The notes: a model not told the origin generated them from the sequence alone. DNA of 5,961 nt from Methanomicrobiales archaeon (GCA_028678635.1 JAJRDC010000313.1:1-5961); one strand, 5' to 3'; counted from the stretch's first letter, positions 1 through 5,377 are shown. Numbers and translations are program-made.

Positions 1-69
1 CCCGATGCAGGCGATGGCCGACGTGGCATCCGGTGAGAAATCCGTGGGGAGAAGGGTCTTCACAAACAT
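1..69 (-). CDS. Universal stress protein (UspA family), N-terminal fragment, cut by window edge
   Basis: Reading leftward from an ATG at 67-69, 23 codons stay open to the window edge and give MFVKTLLPTDFSPDATSAIA followed by CIG. This matches the start of UspA-fold proteins: a first beta strand (residues 3-8, VKTLLP), then TDFS and the first helix with A/L spacing. Family members are small cytoplasmic proteins of about 140 residues, or tandem versions, often ATP-binding and linked to stress survival. The ATP-binding glycine motif near the C terminus lies outside the window, so nucleotide binding cannot be judged. The start is secure because the family typically begins with M-[FY]-x-K-[IT]-L-[LV]-P-T-D. 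The gene points away from the pdx operon and is a separate unit. The identification rests on only 23 residues but the motif is characteristic. Confidence 0.8.
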   Translation of the reverse strand, partial: MFVKTLLPTDFSPDATSAIACIG

Positions 70-100
70 GGGATCGCGATCGGGATCTTGTCGCTTCCCC

Positions 101-106
101 TACATA
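101..106 (-). promoter_or_regulatory. Weak TATA-like box for the universal stress protein gene
   Basis: On the minus strand TATGTA lies about 32-37 bases upstream of the ATG at 69. That spacing would put a transcription start near 75-80 and give a very short leader. A perfect 10-bp palindrome, GATCGCGATC (72-81), sits between this box and the start codon and could be an operator. The box is a poor match, so this is a suggestion only. Confidence 0.22.
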
Positions 107-143
107 GCAGTGAGGGATCGGGGTTTCGGCGACCTCTCCTGTC

Positions 144-200
144 GGCCGGTACAGGATGGGGCACACACCCCCTCACTGGTCCCACCCCCGTGGCGAGAAC
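144..200 (+). repeat. Diverged partial copy of the GC-rich intergenic repeat (copy 1)
   Basis: The segment starts GGCCGGT (144-150), continues into a G-rich then C-rich stretch (153-173), and ends with GGTCCCACCCCCGTG (178-192). The last 15 bases match 277-291 of the next copy with one mismatch. The first 7 bases match 5130-5136 in the distant copy. The G/C hairpin is kept in weaker form (GA-GGGG against CCCC-TC around the loop CACACA). Similarity fades after about 200. Copy boundaries are by eye. Confidence 0.55.
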
Positions 201-225
201 CCTGAGAACGGTTGTTACCCCGCTC

Positions 226-408
226 TTGATCCATCCTGTATTGTTATCCGGTGCGGGAGGGGGCAGGCCCCCTCCCGGTCCCTCCCCCGTGAGGATAGTC
301 AGCCGTTCGGTTACCAATCACCGATGGATCTGAATTTAGCTGGAAACCGGCGGGGGTGCCCACGCGGCGGGGGCGGAGCCGCGGCGGAGCCCCCGGGAGC
401 GTCTCGCC
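226..408 (+). repeat. GC-rich dispersed intergenic repeat (copy 2, about 183 bp)
   Basis: This segment lines up end to end with 5106-5284, with only small length differences. Shared blocks in the same order are TTGA...CCAT (226), CCGGTGCGGG (248-257), GCCCCCTCCCG (267-277), CCCTCCCCCG (280-289), TGAGGAT (290-296), GGTGCCCACGC (355-365), GGGGGCGG (369-376) and GGAGCGTC (396-403). It contains a perfect 10-bp inverted repeat with a 2-base loop (255-264 with 267-276) and a second stem (368-374 with 389-395). No open frame is shared between the copies, so it behaves as a DNA or RNA element and not as a coding duplication. It has no clear terminal inverted repeats or target-site duplication, so a MITE origin is not shown. 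Confidence 0.75.
368..395 (-). terminator. Possible GC hairpin downstream of pdxT
   Basis: CGGGGGC (368-374) pairs with GCCCCCG (389-395) around a 14-base loop, about 85-110 bases past the pdxT stop on the minus strand. There is no T-run after it, which an archaeal intrinsic terminator would normally need. It lies inside repeat copy 2, so it may belong to that element. It is listed because no better 3' end signal for the operon is visible; the pyrimidine-rich stretch at 437-465 (minus strand) is the only alternative. Confidence 0.2.
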
Positions 409-480
409 AGTACGCATGAAAGCGAGAACGTCAACATGCTACGAATAATGGAATGATTGGAATGGGGGCCGGCGCTGACC

Positions 481-1071
481 TCAGACTGAGAGCCCTGCCA
501 GGAACCGGAGGTGGAGCCGCCGGTCCCGAAAGAGTTCCGGGTGGAAAGCCAGGCCCAGGTGGGGCCCCTGGGCCACTGCGATGGCCCCCTGGGGGAGCTG
601 GGCCAGGACCCGAACCCCGGCACCCGTCCGGGTGATCACCGGCGCCCGGATGAACACCGCGTGGAACGGCTCCTTCTCGCCCTCCAGGAGGAGGTCCTGC
701 TCGAAAGACTCCCGCTGGCGGCCGAAGGCGTTCCGGCGGACGGTCACGTCCAGGATGCCCAGGGGGGGAAACCTGCGGTCATCCTCGACCGCGGTGGCAA
801 GGAGAATCAGGCCTGCGCAGGTAGCAAAGATCCCGCCGGGGAAATTCCTGATCGGATCCCGCATCCCCTTCCGGTCCACCATGCGGGCAATGGTGGTGGA
901 CTCGCCGCCGGGGATGGCCAGGCCGTCGCAGCCGGCGATCTCAGCGGCGGACCGGATCGGGACCACGGTGGATCCCTTCTCCTGACCGCTCAGGGCCAGG
1001 GCTTCCCGGAAGGCCAGGAGGTGCTCGGAGACGTTCCCCTGGAGATCCAGGACCCCGATCCTAACGCCCAC
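481..1071 (-). CDS. pdxT: Pyridoxal 5'-phosphate synthase, glutaminase subunit PdxT
   Basis: PdxT hydrolyses glutamine and passes ammonia to PdxS for one-step synthesis of pyridoxal phosphate from ribose 5-phosphate and glyceraldehyde 3-phosphate. The 196-residue protein has the class I amidotransferase fold: IGVLDLQG (5-12), the PGGES oxyanion loop (54-58), the catalytic Cys in FATCAG (C85), the family stretch RRNAFGRQ (112-119) followed by ESFE, and the His-Glu pair in FHPE (H177, E179). The full triad and normal length (about 190-200) suggest an active enzyme. The start is a GTG that overlaps the end of pdxS by 11 bp. It is supported by a Shine-Dalgarno match GAGGTG and by the family N terminus. 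It is the last gene of the operon, and its overlap with pdxS fits the need for matched subunit amounts in the 12+12 complex. Confidence 0.97.
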   Translation of the reverse strand: MGVRIGVLDLQGNVSEHLLAFREALALSGQEKGSTVVPIRSAAEIAGCDGLAIPGGESTTIARMVDRKGMRDPIRNFPGGIFATCAGLILLATAVEDDRRFPPLGILDVTVRRNAFGRQRESFEQDLLLEGEKEPFHAVFIRAPVITRTGAGVRVLAQLPQGAIAVAQGPHLGLAFHPELFRDRRLHLRFLAGLSV

Positions 1072-1957
1072 GGGTCTGCAGCACCTCTTCCTTTTTGAGG
1101 AGGTGGATGTCGAGACCCTTCATGGCCTCGCCCAGGTCCCGGCTGGCATCGGCGATGGCCTTCGGGTCATCGTAGTGGTGGACGGCTTCGACGATAGCCC
1201 GGGCCATCCGGGAGGGGTTGGAGGAGAGGAAGATGCCGGATCCCACGAAGACGCCGTCGGCGCCCAGCTGCATCATCATTGCGGCGTCCGAAGGGGTGGC
1301 GATCCCGCCCGCCGAGAAGTTCACGACAGGGAGCCGGCCCCGCTCGGCGCTCTCGATGACGAGTTCCACCGGTGCCTCCAGCGTCCGGGCCCGGTCCGCC
1401 AGCTCCTGCCGGTTCTTCCCCTGCAGGGCACGGATCTCTCCCATGATGGCCCGCATGTGCCGGACAGCCTCCACCACGTTCCCGGTGCCGGCCTCGCCCT
1501 TGGTCCGGATCATGGCGGCACCCTCGTGGATGCGCCGGAGGGCCTCCCCCAGGTCCCGGGCCCCGCAGACGAAGGGCACCGTGAACTTCGTTTTGTCGAT
1601 GTGGAACTGCTCGTCGGCCGGGGTCAGCACCTCGCTTTCGTCGATCATATCCACGGAGAGCGACTCCAGCACCTGCGCCTCGACAAAGTGGCCGATCCGT
1701 ACCTTGGCCATCACCGGGATGGAGACCGCCTCCATGATCTCGGCGATCCGGGCGGGATCCGCCATCCTGGCCACGCCCCCGGCCTTTCGGATATCGGCCG
1801 GCACCCGCTCCAAGGCCATCACGGCCACCGCGCCCGCCTCCTCCGCCACCCGGGCCTGGTCGGCATTCACCACATCCATGATCACCCCCCCTTTCTGCAT
1901 GGATGCAAAGCCCCGTTTCAGGAGCTCGGTGCCGAACCTCAGTTCCTCCAGTTTCAT
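1061..1957 (-). CDS. pdxS: Pyridoxal 5'-phosphate synthase, lyase/synthase subunit PdxS
   Basis: PdxS is the TIM-barrel synthase that joins ribose 5-phosphate, glyceraldehyde 3-phosphate and ammonia into PLP. The 298-residue protein has the usual length and every signature expected: VIMDVVN with the catalytic Asp (D28), MAKVRIGHF with the first Schiff-base lysine (K85, equivalent to K81 in Bacillus/Geobacillus), [10 protein letters not shown] with the second lysine and phosphate loop (K153 and 154-159), [17 protein letters not shown] (213-229), and VGSGIF (238-243). The start at 1957 fits the N-terminal helix that closes the barrel. It has no convincing ribosome binding site and lies 10 bp after the cobD stop, which suggests translation coupled to cobD. 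pdxT follows with an 11-bp overlap. Confidence 0.98.
   Translation of the reverse strand: MKLEELRFGTELLKRGFASMQKGGVIMDVVNADQARVAEEAGAVAVMALERVPADIRKAGGVARMADPARIAEIMEAVSIPVMAKVRIGHFVEAQVLESLSVDMIDESEVLTPADEQFHIDKTKFTVPFVCGARDLGEALRRIHEGAAMIRTKGEAGTGNVVEAVRHMRAIMGEIRALQGKNRQELADRARTLEAPVELVIESAERGRLPVVNFSAGGIATPSDAAMMMQLGADGVFVGSGIFLSSNPSRMARAIVEAVHHYDDPKAIADASRDLGEAMKGLDIHLLKKEEVLQTRGR
1082..1087 (-). promoter_or_regulatory. Ribosome binding site deciding the GTG start of pdxT
   Basis: On the minus strand GAGGTG, a six-base match to the archaeal anti-Shine-Dalgarno complement GGAGGTGATC, lies inside the last codons of pdxS with 10 bases between it and the GTG at 1069-1071. It supports the GTG as the true start, since no ATG is available near the conserved IGVLDLQG. 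Confidence 0.6.
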
Positions 1958-1967
1958 GGCACGTACT

Positions 1968-2894
1968 CTATGCAGGGGAAGCCAATAAAACCAGCGCGGC
2001 GATCAGGAGGAGACTCACGATGATCACCGTGGCCCGGACCGTGCCTATGATGTCCTGGCCCGCCTCACGGAGGGTGCGGTCACCCGGTCCCATGGTGTAG
2101 ACACCGGGTTTCTCGAACCGGGTGCCGGTGCCGCTGGCCATGAGGGCCATGGGGATCCCCCCGTTCCACCCGGGCCGTTTCCGGGCATCGGCCCGGAGGC
2201 CGTTCCAGGCCGCGTGGAACCGGCCTCGGAGGGCAAACCAGGCGAGGAGAACGAGGCCGGTGATCCGGGCGGGAAGGTAGGTGGCCAGGTCATCCAGCCG
2301 TGCCGAAGCCCATCCAAGCCGCTCCCGCTCGTCCCGGTAGCCCAGCATGGCGTCCATGGTGTTCACCGCCCGGTAGAAGGCCGCGGCGGCAAGGCCGCAG
2401 CCGGCCAGCGATCCCAGGGCAAACCAGAAGAGCGGTGCCGTGATGCTGTCCACCAGGTTCTCGGAGAGGGACTCGTAGGCTGCAGAGAGGGTCTGGTCGG
2501 GGGTAAGGGAACCGGTGTCCCGGCTCACCATCCGCTGCACCTGCCGCTGCCCCTCCTCCGTGGACCGGTCCAGGGCCTGCACCACCGAGAGAGTGTGCTC
2601 CTCCAGGGACCGCCATGCCAGCGTGACTTTGAGAAGGAAGGGACCTGCGAGAAGGAAGAGCCACCAGGGGCCGTACCTGTCCACCAGGAGGAAAGGGAAG
2701 GCAAAGAGTGCCGCGGTGCCAAGGCCGCAGAGGAGCCCTGCCGGCCGCTGGAGGTGGGCCGGCCAGGCCGCCGGACGGCCCCACCACCCGACGAACCGGC
2801 CCAGGAGCGCGACAGGGTGGTACGGTGACGGGGGATCGCCGATGACCCGGTCGACGGCGAGGGCCCCTAGGAGGACGAGGGGGGCCGCAGCCAT
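1968..2894 (-). CDS. cobD: Adenosylcobinamide-phosphate synthase CobD/CbiB (membrane protein)
   Basis: This enzyme attaches the aminopropanol (phosphate) side chain to adenosylcobyric acid, a late step of cobamide (B12-type) synthesis. Methanogens need it for corrinoid methyltransferases such as Mtr. From the ATG at 2894 the protein has 308 residues, normal for CbiB. Visible motifs are DRVIGDPP (15-22) then HPV, SRDT (124-127), ES-x2-EN-x2-D (141-149), [14 protein letters not shown] (174-187), [12 protein letters not shown] (199-210) and GWNGG (242-246). Hydrophobic membrane segments lie near 3-14, 52-71, 76-92, 151-173, 209-222 and 283-306. The open frame extends up to an ATG at 2981, but those 29 residues are a Pro/Gly-rich shadow of the upstream gene's membrane helices. 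The chosen start still overlaps that gene by 28 bp, and no strong ribosome binding site is seen. The symbol cbiB is equally valid. Confidence 0.95.
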   Translation of the reverse strand: MAAAPLVLLGALAVDRVIGDPPSPYHPVALLGRFVGWWGRPAAWPAHLQRPAGLLCGLGTAALFAFPFLLVDRYGPWWLFLLAGPFLLKVTLAWRSLEEHTLSVVQALDRSTEEGQRQVQRMVSRDTGSLTPDQTLSAAYESLSENLVDSITAPLFWFALGSLAGCGLAAAAFYRAVNTMDAMLGYRDERERLGWASARLDDLATYLPARITGLVLLAWFALRGRFHAAWNGLRADARKRPGWNGGIPMALMASGTGTRFEKPGVYTMGPGDRTLREAGQDIIGTVRATVIIVSLLLIAALVLLASPA

Positions 2895-3412
2895 GCCAGG
2901 ATCGCCGCCGAGACGAGGGCCAGGAACGAGAGGATGCTGAAGAGAACCGCCTGATCCAGGGGGGGTTGCACCAGGATCCACCAGGCAGCATAGAGGATGA
3001 CACCGAGAGCGAGAAGAACCGGCACTGCCAGGCGGATGGGGAGGGGCTTTCGTCCCGACTCCGCGGCCGGGGCCTTCACTTCCGGTGCCTTCTCCACGGG
3101 GGCAGAGATGACCGAGACCGAGAGGACCGCCTTCCTCATGCCGTAGCCGGTGATCACCTCCAGGTCAAAGGTGCCGAAAGGGGCGTCCCCCTTCACCGGG
3201 ATGGAGAGGGAACCCTGCCCCTGGACAAAGAGGTTCTGCTGCATGAAGGGGGTGTACCGGCCGGCGTTTACCGCCGAGACCGAGAGGTGGAGGGGATGGC
3301 CATGATTGATGAGGGCAAGGTCCAGGCTCTTTCCCGCCGCAACCTCCGCATCCAGAGGCGCCTCGATGGAGTTGATCCCCCGGCGGTTCAGGTGGATCTC
3401 TGTGGGCGCCAC
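2867..3412 (-). CDS. Archaeal membrane-anchored protein of unknown function (DUF7524-like)
   Basis: I do not recognise a function. The 181-residue protein begins with a region (1-104) rich in alternating hydrophobic and polar residues, consistent with a beta-sandwich; the N-terminal pattern IHLNRRGINSIEAP and the later LEVITGYG (84-91) are the most family-like parts. A Pro/Ala/Lys/Glu linker (105-124) leads to two C-terminal hydrophobic helices (about 125-147 and 153-175) and a short tail. There is no N-terminal signal peptide, so the domain may face the cytoplasm with the protein held by the hairpin of two helices. The layout resembles archaeal proteins I recall as DUF7524, which is a recollection and not a search result. 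It starts with GTG, preceded on the minus strand by GGGGGAG three bases before it. It sits 11 bp after the Trm112-like gene and overlaps cobD by 28 bp. Confidence 0.8.
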   Translation of the reverse strand: MAPTEIHLNRRGINSIEAPLDAEVAAGKSLDLALINHGHPLHLSVSAVNAGRYTPFMQQNLFVQGQGSLSIPVKGDAPFGTFDLEVITGYGMRKAVLSVSVISAPVEKAPEVKAPAAESGRKPLPIRLAVPVLLALGVILYAAWWILVQPPLDQAVLFSILSFLALVSAAILAWLRPPSSS

Positions 3413-3423
3413 GCACTCCCCCG

Positions 3424-3609
3424 CTATACCGGCCCGGCCCCCCGGGGCAGAAGGTCCGGGATCCCCTCATGGATGGGGTAATCGACCCGGCACCGGCCGC
3501 AGCGCAGTGTCCCCTCCAGGATCTCCTCCTCTGTCTCCTGTTCCACCTGCAGCTCCAGGTCGCCCTTGCAGACAGGGCAGCAGAGGATGGGAAGGAGCCG
3601 GCGCCTCAT
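3424..3609 (-). CDS. Trm112-like zinc-binding protein (methyltransferase activator family)
   Basis: A 61-residue protein with a single zinc-ribbon fold: CPVC (C11 and C14) and CGRC (C37 and C40), followed by the Trm112 family ending YPIHEGIPDLLP (44-55). In archaea and eukaryotes Trm112 is a small obligate partner that stabilises and activates SAM-dependent methyltransferases acting on tRNA, rRNA or release factor; bacterial relatives (YcaR type) are less understood. No methyltransferase gene is visible in this window, so its partner must lie elsewhere. The start ATG overlaps the purA stop as ATGA (4 bp), with GAGG eight bases and GGAG two bases upstream, so it is translationally coupled to purA. 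Length and four cysteines are intact. Which methyltransferase it serves cannot be told from sequence. Confidence 0.88.
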   Translation of the reverse strand: MRRRLLPILCCPVCKGDLELQVEQETEEEILEGTLRCGRCRVDYPIHEGIPDLLPRGAGPV

Positions 3610-4616
3610 CGCTCCTTCCTCAGGTCAATGATCTGGGAGAGCTCTGGTCCCGTGGAAATGAGGGTTACAGGAACCCCGATGTCGTCTTCCGCCTTCTTCA
3701 CAAACTCCTTTGCGGCAGGGGTCAGCTTCCGCCAGTCATTGATGCCTGTGCAGGCCGGGTCCACCCGGTCGATCCCGGTGATGGCGGCCTGGGTGGCCCC
3801 GTTCACCATGGCCGAATAGTGGGCCATCTTCCCGTCCCATTCCCCGATCCGGCGGGGGCGGTGGGTGACGGTCCCGAACTCCTCGATCCCCAGTTCGTGG
3901 GCCTCCTCGGGGGTCATCTCCGTGGAGAACGGGCCCTCCCCCACCCGGGTGGGGTACGCCTTGAAGACCACGATCACCTCGTCGATCCGGGTGGGCCCCA
4001 CCCCGTTGTCGGCGGCGATCTGGGAGGCGGAAGTATCCTTGCTTGTGACGAAGGGATAGGTGCCGAAGTAGAGGGAGATGCCGAAGCCCTGGGTCCCCTC
4101 CAGGATCACCGATTCCCCATCGTCCAGGGTCTCATTGATCTCCTCTGCCACGTCCATCGTGAACTCTGCAAGCTCCGGGAGGTCCTTGGCCTGCCTCCCT
4201 ACCCGCATCACCCGGTCGGCATTGGCAGGGCCGCAACCGGTGCCGGTGGACCCGATCTTCTTCGACAGGTGCTCGGATCCCTTGTCCCGCTGGATGTGGG
4301 ATTCGTCGATGATGCCGCAGCGGAGGTCCATGAAGGTCCTGCCCCGGACGGAGAGGAGGTCCAGCTCGTGCATGAAGACCCGGGGATCCACGAGCACCCC
4401 GCTCCCGATGCAGAGGAGGGCGTCCGGGTACACGAAACCGGAGGGAACCATCCGGATCCCGTAGGACTTCTCCCCGATCTTCACCGTGTGGCCTGCATTG
4501 GGCCCCACGCCCCCCCGGGAGATGATCGCCGGCCGGTCGCGGTGTGCGATATGGGCCACGATCTTGCCCTTTCCCTCATCCCCGAAAAAACCGCCGACAA
4601 TCACAGTACAGACCAT
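3606..4616 (-). CDS. purA: Adenylosuccinate synthetase (short archaeal form)
   Basis: PurA joins IMP and aspartate using GTP, the first committed step to AMP. Counting from the ATG at 4616 the protein has 336 residues. This is about 90 shorter than bacterial and eukaryotic enzymes and matches the compact archaeal form (about 335-345). Motifs, numbered from this start, are GDEGKGK (12-18) with the catalytic Asp13, NAGHT (40-44) with the catalytic His43, TGTGCGPANADR (124-135), EGTQG (173-177), TSKDTSAS (191-198), and GTVTHRPRRIGEWD (248-261). An in-frame ATG at 4634 would add six residues. I prefer 4616 because it aligns with the family start M-x-C-x-[IV]-[IV]-VGG and because the TATA-like box near 4650 would start transcription at about 4623, downstream of the 4634 codon. 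It is the first gene of the operon, with its stop overlapping the next start by 4 bp. Confidence 0.96.
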   Translation of the reverse strand: MVCTVIVGGFFGDEGKGKIVAHIAHRDRPAIISRGGVGPNAGHTVKIGEKSYGIRMVPSGFVYPDALLCIGSGVLVDPRVFMHELDLLSVRGRTFMDLRCGIIDESHIQRDKGSEHLSKKIGSTGTGCGPANADRVMRVGRQAKDLPELAEFTMDVAEEINETLDDGESVILEGTQGFGISLYFGTYPFVTSKDTSASQIAADNGVGPTRIDEVIVVFKAYPTRVGEGPFSTEMTPEEAHELGIEEFGTVTHRPRRIGEWDGKMAHYSAMVNGATQAAITGIDRVDPACTGINDWRKLTPAAKEFVKKAEDDIGVPVTLISTGPELSQIIDLRKER

Positions 4617-4645
4617 TTGTGGATCAATTACCATGGGTGGCGCGA

Positions 4646-4659
4646 GATTTAAAGGTTAT
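4646..4659 (-). promoter_or_regulatory. TATA-type promoter of the purA operon
   Basis: The minus-strand sequence ATAACCTTTAAATC is an AT-rich island in very GC-rich surroundings, with TTTAAAT as the TATA-like core. Archaeal transcription usually starts about 25-27 bases downstream, here near 4623. That is 7 bases ahead of the ATG at 4616, giving a nearly leaderless transcript, which fits the absence of a ribosome binding site before purA. It would drive all six genes down to pdxT. Confidence 0.55.
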
Positions 4660-4722
4660 CAGTCGTGGATCGCCGGGGAGAACAGTCGTCAGGAGAGGGG
4701 GCCGGGAAATGCCGAACCTCCG

Positions 4723-4735
4723 AAAAAAGGGGGGA
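4723..4735 (-). terminator. T-rich terminator after the DUF4405-type gene
   Basis: On the minus strand, immediately after the stop codon at 4737-4739, a C-run is followed by six T residues (4723-4728). A T-run is the core signal of archaeal intrinsic termination. It lies between this gene and the purA promoter, which argues that the two are separate transcription units. Confidence 0.45.
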
Positions 4736-4736
4736 T

Positions 4737-5036
4737 TCAGGGTGATTCCTTCTCCGGAGCTCTTCCCCCCAGGAGCTGCGGAAGCCGGGCAAAGTACCTG
4801 AGGTGAAGGAGCAGGTGGGCGAGGATGCAGGCGGCGAGGAGGAGACTGCTCCAGAGGTGCAGGTTTTCCCATGCAGACCGGGTCAGTCCAAGGAACGGCT
4901 CCAGGGCTGCAGGATTCAGGCCGCCGCGGTACCCCCCTTCCGGCAGGTACCAGAGGAGGATACCTGAGAAGATGCTCGGGATGAATGCAATGAGAGCGAC
5001 GAGATCGACAAGGGCATTCGCAGAGGTACGGTTCAT
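4737..5036 (-). CDS. Small multi-helix membrane protein, DUF4405-type
   Basis: From the ATG at 5036 the protein has 99 residues with two or three hydrophobic helices (about 8-29, possibly 56-78, joined by a Gly-rich loop at 33-39). The pattern FIPSIFSGILLW (18-29), FLGLTRSAW (48-56), NLHLW (58-62) and H-x3-H (H74, H78) is typical of DUF4405 proteins. His60, His74 and His78 are the conserved histidines. I recall the family being grouped with di-haem membrane cytochromes, so haem or redox work at the membrane is possible but unproven; no partner gene is next to it. An in-frame ATG at 5054 would add six residues (MEPGSC), but the family usually begins with MNR or MKR, and 5054 coincides with the expected transcription start. 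The gene has its own TATA-like box and a terminator. Confidence 0.82.
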   Translation of the reverse strand: MNRTSANALVDLVALIAFIPSIFSGILLWYLPEGGYRGGLNPAALEPFLGLTRSAWENLHLWSSLLLAACILAHLLLHLRYFARLPQLLGGRAPEKESP

Positions 5037-5040
5037 GCAG

Positions 5041-5069
5041 GATCCCGGTTCCATGTTTGTACCGGGATC
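5041..5069. promoter_or_regulatory. Perfect 9-bp inverted repeat, candidate operator or leader hairpin
   Basis: GATCCCGGT (5041-5049) is the exact reverse complement of ACCGGGATC (5061-5069), with an 11-base spacer. Arm centres are 20 bp apart, about two helical turns. The dyad covers the predicted transcription start and the ribosome binding site of the DUF4405-type gene. A DNA-binding dimer here would block transcription. As RNA it would form only if transcription began upstream of about 5069. Confidence 0.45.
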
Positions 5070-5073
5070 AGGG

Positions 5074-5083
5074 ATAAGAATAA
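5074..5083 (-). promoter_or_regulatory. TATA-like box of the DUF4405-type gene
   Basis: TTATTCTTAT on the minus strand is the most AT-rich stretch upstream of the gene. Its centre at about 5078 predicts a start of transcription near 5052, leaving a leader of about 16 bases before the preferred ATG at 5036. This leader contains GGGATCC as a weak ribosome binding site. Confidence 0.5.
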
Positions 5084-5105
5084 CGTGAGGAATTCCCCCG
5101 GATAT

Positions 5106-5284
5106 TTGAACCCATGGCGTTTTGTGGTTGGCCGGTGCGGGCGGGGGAATGCCCCCTCCCGACCCCTCCCCCGGTGAGGATGGCCCGGTTGTCCGGTGTG
5201 ATGCCCGAATTGATCGATGATTCAGAAAAAACCGACGGAGGTGCCCACGCAGTGGGGGCGGTAATCCCGAGGAGCGTCCCGGTA
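5106..5284 (+). repeat. GC-rich dispersed intergenic repeat (copy 3, about 179 bp)
   Basis: This segment is colinear with 226-408 and in the same orientation. Identical blocks include CCGGTGCGGG (5132-5141), GCCCCCTCCCG (5151-5161), CCCTCCCCCG (5164-5173), TGAGGAT (5175-5181) and GGTGCCCACGC (5240-5250). From CCGGTGCGGG to GTGCCCACGC the distance is 109 bases here and 108 in the other copy. The first hairpin is kept with one mismatch (GGG-C-GGGG with CCCC-T-CCC). The second stem of copy 2 is mostly lost. The middle 60 bases are poorly conserved, so the two ends carry the constraint or the age of the copies is considerable. Confidence 0.75.
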
Positions 5285-5343
5285 GTCCTACTCTCCTGTT
5301 TCACGCCGCCGTTTCTCAATCAGTAACAACTGCAGACGTCACC

Positions 5344-5377
5344 GTGTGGCCGGTCCCTTCCCGGGAGTGTCCCACAC
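5344..5377 (+). promoter_or_regulatory. Two-part stem-loop in the HAD gene upstream region
   Basis: GTGTGG (5344-5349) pairs with CCACAC (5372-5377), and inside it TCCC (5354-5357) pairs with GGGA (5363-5366) around the loop TTCCC. This gives an outer 6-bp and inner 4-bp stem separated by an internal loop. It could be a leader structure or part of a small RNA, but chance pairing in GC-rich DNA is also possible. There is no T-run after it. Confidence 0.25.

Larger units (their letters stand above)
70..480. other. Gene-free intergenic region between the stress-protein gene and pdxT
   Basis: No open frame here has a recognisable protein, a ribosome binding site or a plausible composition. The short frames found in all phases translate to Pro/Gly/Arg-rich low-complexity peptides. 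What the region does hold is a weak promoter and palindrome next to the stress-protein gene (72-106), a diverged repeat copy (about 144-200), a fuller repeat copy (about 226-408), and a short less GC-rich stretch (412-462) just beyond the end of pdxT. Confidence 0.7.

Noticed and set aside
226..408. Repeat copies considered as CRISPR or as an insertion sequence
   Set aside because: There is no regular array of short identical repeats with unique spacers. The copies also lack a transposase frame, clear terminal inverted repeats and visible target-site duplications.
1103..2023. 306-codon and 256-codon plus-strand frames opposite pdxS
   Set aside because: They mirror the codon pattern of pdxS, which has all catalytic residues in place. 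The mirrored products show no recognisable fold.
2895..2981. N-terminal extension of CobD by 29 residues
   Set aside because: The residues are Pro/Gly-rich and correspond to the upstream gene's membrane helices read in another frame. CbiB proteins normally start a few residues before the first membrane segment, as the ATG at 2894 does.
2290..3003. 237-codon minus-strand frame overlapping cobD, considered as evidence of a frameshift
   Set aside because: CobD is continuous and motif-complete in its own frame. The alternative frame is Arg/Pro-rich shadow sequence.
3306..4652. 448-codon open frame on the plus strand opposite purA
   Set aside because: It is the antisense shadow of purA and its neighbours, a common result of high-GC codon use. 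The product is Gly/Pro/His-rich with no domain, while the opposite strand encodes complete, motif-bearing proteins.
5068..5326. Small frames on both strands in the repeat copy 3 region
   Set aside because: The matching frame is not kept in copy 2, there is no ribosome binding site, and the composition is low complexity, so these are not supported as genes.
5344..5377. Hairpin region examined as a possible tRNA or box-type small RNA
   Set aside because: There is no cloverleaf with T-arm (GTTC-type) sequence and 7-bp acceptor stem, and no paired C/D or K-turn motifs.
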